This document shows positions 7,405-12,034 of a stretch of DNA of 12,034 nt, in pieces. The stretch's first letter is position 1. Each line of letters starts with the position of its first letter. A model generated the notes under the pieces. The model searched no databases and had not been told where the DNA came from. It saw only the letters and a program-made list of their open reading frames with translations. The DNA is taken from NCBI GenBank assembly GCA_029261435.1, contig JAJDBI010000071.1, positions 1-12,034 on the forward strand. The letters are read 5' to 3'. The translations under genes were made by a program, and so were the position numbers. Origin of the DNA: Nitrospinaceae bacterium. GTDB lineage: Bacteria > Nitrospinota > Nitrospinia > Nitrospinales > VA-1.

Positions 7405-7432
7405 ATACTACCTTGAATTCAGTCTAGATCAA
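7405..7432 (-). promoter_or_regulatory. Candidate promoter of the redox operon
   Basis: The minus strand carries TTGATC (7432-7427), a 16-base spacer, then TAGTAT (7410-7405), each matching four of six sigma70 consensus bases. A second possible -10, TATAAA, lies at 7382-7377 but lacks a good -35. These sit 70-120 bases upstream of the pentahaem start in a 295-base gap that otherwise shows only the hairpin at 7568-7597. Confidence 0.25.
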
Positions 7433-7567
7433 ATAGAAATTCTCGGCTCAGGCGTAGATAATTTCAATATTTACTTGCAGGTAGAAAAATAGTTAGTTAC
7501 GAGAATCAGTAGGTCAAGTTCTCTAAAAAACACAAATCAATACCTTAAAAGAGGCGCATACACCGCA

Positions 7568-7597
7568 ATATTCCCGGGTATCATTCCCATGGAATAT
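7568..7597 (-). terminator. Hairpin after the sphingolipid operon, possible weak terminator
   Basis: A perfect 7-bp outer stem (ATATTCC with GGAATAT) and a 3-bp GGG/CCC inner stem enclose a seven-base loop. The structure starts 8 nt after the stop of the CDP-alcohol phosphotransferase gene. The next T-run (TTTT) comes only about 17 nt after the stem, so it is not a canonical intrinsic terminator. It may be a 3'-end processing or stability hairpin. Confidence 0.35.
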
Positions 7598-7605
7598 CAT
7601 TAACA

Positions 7606-8451
7606 TCAAATTCTGCGAACAAAATAATGGTGCGCTATTAGAGTCAATAAATATTGCACCGCCATAATCCATGCAAAGGGGGCCAGGCTGGATGAAATAA
7701 TTCCAAGAACCGCGAACAGGGCAAGCAAAAAAAGCGGGAGGTCGAGCCCATTCCAGCGCCACAGAGTCAGCAAGATTTTTATCTTTTCGTAGCAGGCTCT
7801 ACGTTGTTCGAGGGTCAGGTCCGGCTTCAAGCCTTGATCAGCAGTCTTCATCTGCCTCAAAAAACTCCATTCGCCACGAAAAAATAATTGCTGCGCTTGC
7901 ATATAATAAAAATATAGCACCAGCACCCAGGACATTTTTGTTCTTAACTTTTGACAGGTGCTTTGAATTTCCCTCTCCATGCCATCGTAGCCATGCGATA
8001 GCAGAGGAACAAGGCTCTGCTTGCAGTAATCATAAGAAATAGCCCGTAGGATGATCAGCCCCGCAATGGCTTGTAGAACTTGAGTGTATTCCGGAAAGCC
8101 CTTGATGAGCCCGATCACCACTGCAAGGTAGGCAAAGTATCCGGCAATACCATCTATCAGCCTGCCCCAGTCACTGACCATACCCTTGGCCCGTGCCAGT
8201 TGCCCGTCTACACAATCCAGCACCAATGTGACTTCCAACAGGAGCCCACCCAGAATTAAAAATATGGGAGTGGAAAAACTGAATGCATAACCGGAAGCAA
8301 ACCCCACCAGCACAGAAAAATAAGTCACCTGATTGGGAGTCACAGGAGTGTTCTTTAAAAAACCCACAATCTGTTTCGCAATCGGGTCCTGAATATATCG
8401 ATTGACGGGCTCAACCAGGTCAACAGGTGCATGTTCCAATGTATCACTCAT
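7606..8451 (-). CDS. CDP-alcohol phosphotransferase-fold membrane enzyme, probable sphingolipid head-group step
   Basis: This 281-residue integral membrane protein has hydrophobic helices near residues 40-75, 103-118, 125-140, 172-184 and 236-276. It carries most of the CDP-alcohol phosphotransferase signature: Asp79, Asp82, Gly83, Ala86, Arg87, Gly96 and Asp100. The family normally has a fourth Asp four residues after the third; here that position is Gly104, in the string LIDGIAGY. That Asp is usually taken as the catalytic base, so the enzyme may use another residue, be altered in chemistry, or be inactive. A polar insert (about 150-170 and 190-230) makes it longer than a minimal PgsA-like enzyme. 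Family members move a phospho-alcohol from a CDP-linked donor to an acceptor such as inositol phosphate, glycerol phosphate or diacylglycerol. As the last gene of a ceramide operon, three nt after cerR, a phosphoceramide head-group role is inferred. The specific alcohol cannot be read from sequence. Confidence 0.8.
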   Translation of the reverse strand: MSDTLEHAPVDLVEPVNRYIQDPIAKQIVGFLKNTPVTPNQVTYFSVLVGFASGYAFSFSTPIFLILGGLLLEVTLVLDCVDGQLARAKGMVSDWGRLIDGIAGYFAYLAVVIGLIKGFPEYTQVLQAIAGLIILRAISYDYCKQSLVPLLSHGYDGMEREIQSTCQKLRTKMSWVLVLYFYYMQAQQLFFRGEWSFLRQMKTADQGLKPDLTLEQRRACYEKIKILLTLWRWNGLDLPLFLLALFAVLGIISSSLAPFAWIMAVQYLLTLIAHHYFVRRI

Positions 8452-8454
8452 AGC

Positions 8455-9462
8455 CTACAACCATTTTTCCTGCTGGCACCAGTTGATCGTCTCAGCCAAT
8501 CCTCGACTCAGTTCATATTGAGGTGTAAATTCAAACTCCTTAAAGAAATTTTCCGGTGAAGCGGACCAGGAGCTCTGACGGATATCAATCATTCTTTGCC
8601 GATCAAACAACGCCGGTTTGGAACTGAAGCTGGACCACGCCTCAAAAAACAAAGCCACCGGAACAAGCATCGCTTCAGGAACTTTCAAAGTCTTCACATC
8701 AACGTTCATAATGCGGGCGCACTCTTTCGCAATCTGCTCCCAAATATAAACACGGCCATCTGTAACAAAATAACTACGTCCTTTCTGTTTGGATGGGTCA
8801 GAAGCTTTGAGCATGGCCTCGACCAGGTCAGAAACATAAATCAGCGAAAGTTCTTTTCCCGCCCTGCCAATTTGCAATCCCCACCCTTTCTGAATCAACT
8901 TAATGAAAGTAAAAAAGTTTTCTTCTCGAGGACCGTATACCACAGGAGGACGGATAACAGTAAGAGGAATCGATTGCGAATACTGCAACGCAATTTCTTC
9001 TCCCGCAAGTTTTGACTGCCCGTAAAAAGTCACAGGTTTGCAAGGGGTGATTTCATCGACAAGTCTGCCTTGAGGGCCGGGGCCGGTTGCAGCCAAACTA
9101 CTCAGGTGGACGATGCTTTTAATCCGGCTCCCTCGCTTCTGACATTGCTCATAGAGATTTGAGCAGGCGACTGCGTTGATCTGAAAGTAACCAGAACGGG
9201 ATTTTGCCTTGGTCAACCCTGCACAATGGAAGACATAATCCAACTCCTCCAAAGCGGGGACCTTGAAATCCGACCGAGCCAGATCCACTCGGTGGAGATC
9301 GATCTTAGAAGTATCCAGCCATTTTAAGTTAGAGGATTCTCTCACCAGTCCATGAACCTTACAACCGCAAGCCAAAAGCTGATCCACAAGATGACTGCCG
9401 ATAAAACCATTCGCGCCGGTGACCAACGCAGTGGCACCCTTAAGATGTAATGATGCGGTCAT
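8455..9462 (-). CDS. cerR: NAD(P)-dependent epimerase/dehydratase-family reductase, CerR-like
   Basis: This 335-residue cytoplasmic extended short-chain dehydrogenase has an N-terminal Rossmann motif TGANGFIG (residues 15-22). The catalytic triad is Ser121 or Ser122 with Tyr147 and Lys151 in YGQSK, and substrate-binding C-terminal segments follow. By itself this would be annotated only as an NAD-dependent epimerase/dehydratase. It lies directly after a serine palmitoyltransferase and a GNAT-type ceramide synthase. In Caulobacter an enzyme of this family (CerR) reduces the 3-keto group during bacterial ceramide synthesis, after N-acylation. That function is therefore inferred here from family plus context. 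ATG at 9462 overlaps the acyltransferase end by 23 bp and has no clear Shine-Dalgarno, suggesting reinitiation by ribosomes finishing the upstream gene. A nucleotide-sugar epimerase is the alternative, but no sugar genes are nearby. Confidence 0.8.
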   Translation of the reverse strand: MTASLHLKGATALVTGANGFIGSHLVDQLLACGCKVHGLVRESSNLKWLDTSKIDLHRVDLARSDFKVPALEELDYVFHCAGLTKAKSRSGYFQINAVACSNLYEQCQKRGSRIKSIVHLSSLAATGPGPQGRLVDEITPCKPVTFYGQSKLAGEEIALQYSQSIPLTVIRPPVVYGPREENFFTFIKLIQKGWGLQIGRAGKELSLIYVSDLVEAMLKASDPSKQKGRSYFVTDGRVYIWEQIAKECARIMNVDVKTLKVPEAMLVPVALFFEAWSSFSSKPALFDRQRMIDIRQSSWSASPENFFKEFEFTPQYELSRGLAETINWCQQEKWL

Positions 9463-10561
9463 AAATGCGATGTCTTTTATAAATAGTTCCCCCTATCCGA
9501 TTCATCGGATCTAGAATGCTTTTATTGTCCTCCAACAACCAAGACATCTCACACCACTTTATCTTTTTTTCCAGAAAAATTCTGTAGGTTTCATAATAAA
9601 ACCAAGCATCAATGCCCAGCCTGCGAAACTTCTGTTTCACTCCGAGAATGGGTACCCGGTAAGCATTAATTTTATTTTTCTTCCATAGGAACCGTGCCCA
9701 ACCGAAGGGAAACAGACTGCCATTGAGCTCTATAAGTATCTGGTTGATATCGGGAAAAGCCATGGAAAAACCTGCCGGCTCACCTTTAACTTCGGCAATC
9801 ATACAAAGTTCAGGCTGGATAATGGGTTTTACTTCTCGGATAGAAAATTCAAACTCTTTTCGTTTCATCGGCACGAACCCCCAATTCAGGCTCCATGCAG
9901 CGTTATAAATATTCCAAAGAATCGAAATCTCATCATCAAACCGGCTCAGATTCAGAGGCCTGATATTAAAATGATTCCTTCGCTTAAGCTTTACGGCCGC
10001 CTGCTCCAAATAATCTGGAATCTTTATCAAATCGAGGCGGAAAGCCACAAGGTCTTTGGCCTTTTGCAGACCCCATTCTTCAAAATGCTTGCAATAATAT
10101 TCAGGATTATAAGGAATACCCAGCATCGTGGGAGAGTCAAACCCTTTTATCAACAGACCGCATTCATGATTGGTCGATAAGTTCATCGGCCCTATCAGAC
10201 GAGCGTATCCTTTTTCCTGACACCACTGGTGGGCCTTGTCCAACAAAAAGCGGAAAAGGTTCGGGTCATCCACCGCCTCAAACATACCAAACATTCCAAC
10301 AAGTTCTGAATGAACATCCTGATAACTCTGATCATGAATCAGTGCGATTCTACCCACTGGCGATCGATCATCGTTCAACGCCAAAAAAAGATCGACTTCC
10401 GCATGTTCAAAAAAGGGATTGATGTCAGGATTCAGAAACTTTTTACGTTCCTGAACAAGGGGAGGAACCCAGCATGGCTGGTCTTTATAAACTTTCCAGG
10501 GTAGTCGAATAAATCGATCAAGATCCCGGCTGGTTTCAACCTTTACTAGTTCAAAACCCAT
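9440..10561 (-). CDS. bcerS: GNAT-fold N-acyltransferase, bacterial ceramide synthase-like
   Basis: This 373-residue soluble protein has no signal peptide or clear membrane helix. It looks like a long GNAT-superfamily acyltransferase. A conserved central block has GPMNLST, NHECGLL and a following PYNPEYY (about 124-156). A C-terminal segment at 303-318 (VPILGVKQKFRRLGID) resembles the acyl-CoA pyrophosphate-binding loop. Bacterial ceramide synthases, first shown in Caulobacter, belong to this superfamily and N-acylate the long-chain base made by Spt. They are unrelated to eukaryotic Lag1-type ceramide synthases. Position between spt and cerR supports this role. ATG at 10561 lies 2 nt after the spt stop, with only a weak ribosome site, consistent with translational coupling. 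The alternative is an uncharacterised GNAT acting on another amine. The thioester donor (acyl-CoA or acyl-ACP) cannot be told from sequence. Confidence 0.78.
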   Translation of the reverse strand: MGFELVKVETSRDLDRFIRLPWKVYKDQPCWVPPLVQERKKFLNPDINPFFEHAEVDLFLALNDDRSPVGRIALIHDQSYQDVHSELVGMFGMFEAVDDPNLFRFLLDKAHQWCQEKGYARLIGPMNLSTNHECGLLIKGFDSPTMLGIPYNPEYYCKHFEEWGLQKAKDLVAFRLDLIKIPDYLEQAAVKLKRRNHFNIRPLNLSRFDDEISILWNIYNAAWSLNWGFVPMKRKEFEFSIREVKPIIQPELCMIAEVKGEPAGFSMAFPDINQILIELNGSLFPFGWARFLWKKNKINAYRVPILGVKQKFRRLGIDAWFYYETYRIFLEKKIKWCEMSWLLEDNKSILDPMNRIGGTIYKRHRIYDRIITS

Positions 10562-10563
10562 AT

Positions 10564-11895
10564 TTACTTAGGGATAATGCCTAGCTTTGTTCCCAGTTTC
10601 TTAAAAGAGCCAAGAACGGTATCAAGGTCTTTCTGGTCATGGGCCGAGGTATAGCTGGTTCGAATCATAGCGTTAAGAGGTGGCACAACGGGTGAGACTG
10701 CAACTCCCGCAAAAACCCCGTCATCAAAAAGGAGTCGGTTCAAATAAAGTGTGAGGGCTTCTTCTCCTATTTTAATGGGAACAATAGGAATAGAATTGTT
10801 ATTCACTTGAAAGCCCATATCAAAAAACCCTCTTTTAATATAAGCTGTATTCTCCTGTAACTTATCGATACGCTCAGGCTCATTAATCATAATATCCAGA
10901 CCCGCAATGACCCCGGCAACCGATGCAGGAGGCAGAGCTGCGGTAAATATAAACGCCGAGGCTTTATGACGAATGAACTCGGTGATCTTGGATTTGGCAG
11001 AAATAAACCCGCCAATGGAGCCAAGGCTTTTGGAAAACGTTCCCATATAAATATCTATTTCGTCTTCCAGATTGTAGTAGCTGGCAACGCCCTTGCCATT
11101 TTCCCCCATGACACCCAAGCCATGAGCTTCATCAACCATGACGCTGGCACCATAATCCTTCGCAAGTTTCACAATAGCAGGAAGATTGGCAATATCGCCG
11201 CTCATACTGAATATACTGTCGGTAATAATTATTTTGCCTTCAACATCTGAATATTTTTTCAAATAATATTCAAGGTGATCCATATCATTATGCTGATAAC
11301 GGACAGTCTTTCCCGGTGCCACCCCACACCCCTCGTAAATACTGGCATGGTTTTCCCGATCCGAAAAAGCCACATCTTTTCTACCCAACAGGCAGGCAAT
11401 AGTACCTTGATTTGCCTGAAACCCCGTGGACATGACGATGGAATCTTCCCGATTCAAAAAAGAAGAGATTTCTCTTTCCAAGGTCTTATGCAGATCGAAA
11501 GTGCCATTGAGAAAACGGCTACCAGTACAACCGATGCCAAATTTTTCCAACGCATCCCTGGCCGCTGTCACCACACGCGGGTCCTGGGCTAGTCCTAGAT
11601 AATTATTGGTGGAAACAGAAATGGCTGGCTTCCCGTCAATGACAACATGACACCCATCAATCTCCTCAATCGCTCTGAAATACGGATAAATCCCCAGTTC
11701 TTTCGCTTGATCTGGCGCAAAATAGCCGAAACATTTTGCCAGAATCCCTTTGTCTTTACTATTGGGGGGGCGCAGGTGGGAATTTTCAAAATCAAACTTC
11801 TTTTTTAACAAAGAGGTGATTTTACTCTTCTTTAAATGAGAAGGTTCTCCGTCATCACTTTCAAGTTCACTGAGCAGGGTAAAAGGTTTTGTCAT
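10564..11895 (-). CDS. spt: Serine palmitoyltransferase (PLP-dependent alpha-oxoamine synthase)
   Basis: This 443-residue cytoplasmic fold-type I PLP enzyme condenses L-serine with a long-chain acyl thioester to give 3-ketosphinganine, the first sphingolipid step. Visible active-site residues are His183 (ENHAS), Asp255 and His258 (VDEAHG), the PLP-binding Lys289 in GTFSKSLGS, and Arg412 in IRTSYT, which fits the substrate-carboxylate Arg of the family. The GIYPYFRAIE segment at 68-77 resembles bacterial Spt more than 8-amino-7-oxononanoate synthase or 2-amino-3-ketobutyrate ligase. No biotin or threonine-degradation genes are nearby, while ceramide-type genes follow. The N-terminus is about 45 residues longer than a minimal family member and is charged. 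ATG at 11895 has GGTGAG six bases upstream. It heads a four-gene operon. No acyl-carrier-protein gene is visible in the window, although some bacterial spt loci have one. Confidence 0.9.
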   Translation of the reverse strand: MTKPFTLLSELESDDGEPSHLKKSKITSLLKKKFDFENSHLRPPNSKDKGILAKCFGYFAPDQAKELGIYPYFRAIEEIDGCHVVIDGKPAISVSTNNYLGLAQDPRVVTAARDALEKFGIGCTGSRFLNGTFDLHKTLEREISSFLNREDSIVMSTGFQANQGTIACLLGRKDVAFSDRENHASIYEGCGVAPGKTVRYQHNDMDHLEYYLKKYSDVEGKIIITDSIFSMSGDIANLPAIVKLAKDYGASVMVDEAHGLGVMGENGKGVASYYNLEDEIDIYMGTFSKSLGSIGGFISAKSKITEFIRHKASAFIFTAALPPASVAGVIAGLDIMINEPERIDKLQENTAYIKRGFFDMGFQVNNNSIPIVPIKIGEEALTLYLNRLLFDDGVFAGVAVSPVVPPLNAMIRTSYTSAHDQKDLDTVLGSFKKLGTKLGIIPK

Positions 11896-11935
11896 AAGTT
11901 TCTCACCAGAAATTCATAAGAGTTTAAGACCATAA

Positions 11936-11965
11936 TCTATAGTTTCAGCTGGCGGACTGTTTCCA
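11936..11965 (-). promoter_or_regulatory. Candidate promoter of the sphingolipid operon
   Basis: The minus strand has TGGAAA (11965-11960), an 18-base spacer and TATAGA (11941-11936). Each hexamer is a moderate sigma70 match. The start site would fall about 35 bases before the spt ATG. It was identified by eye only. Confidence 0.3.
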
Positions 11966-12034
11966 CAACTGGTTCAGCGTTGGAAGCAATCCTGAGCAAA
12001 CAGTTTGACCGTATAGGGAGTTCTCTCCTTGATC
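11966..12034. other. Unassigned edge sequence upstream of spt
   Basis: No gene can be assigned. On the minus strand all three frames stay open for 19 or more codons from the window edge before stopping, so this could hold the 3' end of an upstream gene, but no frame looks convincingly protein-like. A tiny GGAG/CTCC inverted repeat lies at 12017-12028. Confidence 0.3.

Noticed and set aside
7419..7434. FNR/CRP-like site (TTGAT CTAG ACTGAA on the minus strand)
   Set aside because: Only one half-site matches TTGAT; the other half departs from ATCAA, so it is too weak to call as an operator.
10564..11895. Annotation as 8-amino-7-oxononanoate synthase or 2-amino-3-ketobutyrate CoA ligase
   Set aside because: These share the fold and Lys motif, but the GIYPYFRAIE segment, the longer N-terminus and the ceramide-type neighbours favour serine palmitoyltransferase.
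1..12034. CRISPR array, tRNA, rRNA, insertion sequence or attachment site
   Set aside because: No spaced direct repeats, cloverleaf-like sequence, transposase frame or long terminal inverted repeats were seen on reading either strand; this was by eye and not a computed search.

Overview
The window comes from a Gram-negative bacterium of moderate GC content (mid-40s percent by eye). Every gene I can support lies on the minus strand, so transcription runs from high to low coordinates. Signal peptides, a lipoprotein, an outer-membrane beta-barrel, multihaem c-type cytochromes and a bacterial sphingolipid pathway suggest an environmental lineage such as Nitrospinota, Myxococcota/Desulfobacterota or a relative. 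The sequence alone does not fix the phylum.

Right half (about 7600-11900): a tightly packed four-gene sphingolipid operon. It runs serine palmitoyltransferase (Spt), GNAT-fold ceramide synthase (bCerS-like), NAD(P)-dependent ceramide/3-ketosphinganine reductase (CerR-like), then a CDP-alcohol phosphotransferase-fold membrane enzyme that probably adds or handles a phospho-head group. Genes are separated by 2-3 nt or overlap by 23 nt, which points to translational coupling. A candidate promoter lies just upstream of spt. The last enzyme lacks the fourth Asp of its family signature.

Between the blocks (7311-7605): an imperfect hairpin follows the sphingolipid operon, and a weak promoter candidate precedes the redox operon.

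Left half (1-7310): a redox operon. In transcription order it encodes a pentahaem c-type lipoprotein, an outer-membrane beta-barrel, a tetrahaem cytochrome c554-like protein, a cytoplasmic protein with two cyclic-nucleotide-binding-like domains fused to a four-cluster ferredoxin module, a five-helix membrane protein with two HX13H pairs typical of a bis-haem b electron wire, and the start of a Cys-rich protein cut by the window edge. A UUCG-loop hairpin sits between the barrel and tetrahaem genes.

Working model (inference): electrons pass between cytoplasmic Fe-S clusters and periplasmic or outer-membrane haems through the bis-haem membrane protein. The cyclic-nucleotide domains could act as an allosteric gate. 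This ligand-gated ferredoxin plus bis-haem b protein plus porin/cytochrome set is the best candidate here for an undescribed system.
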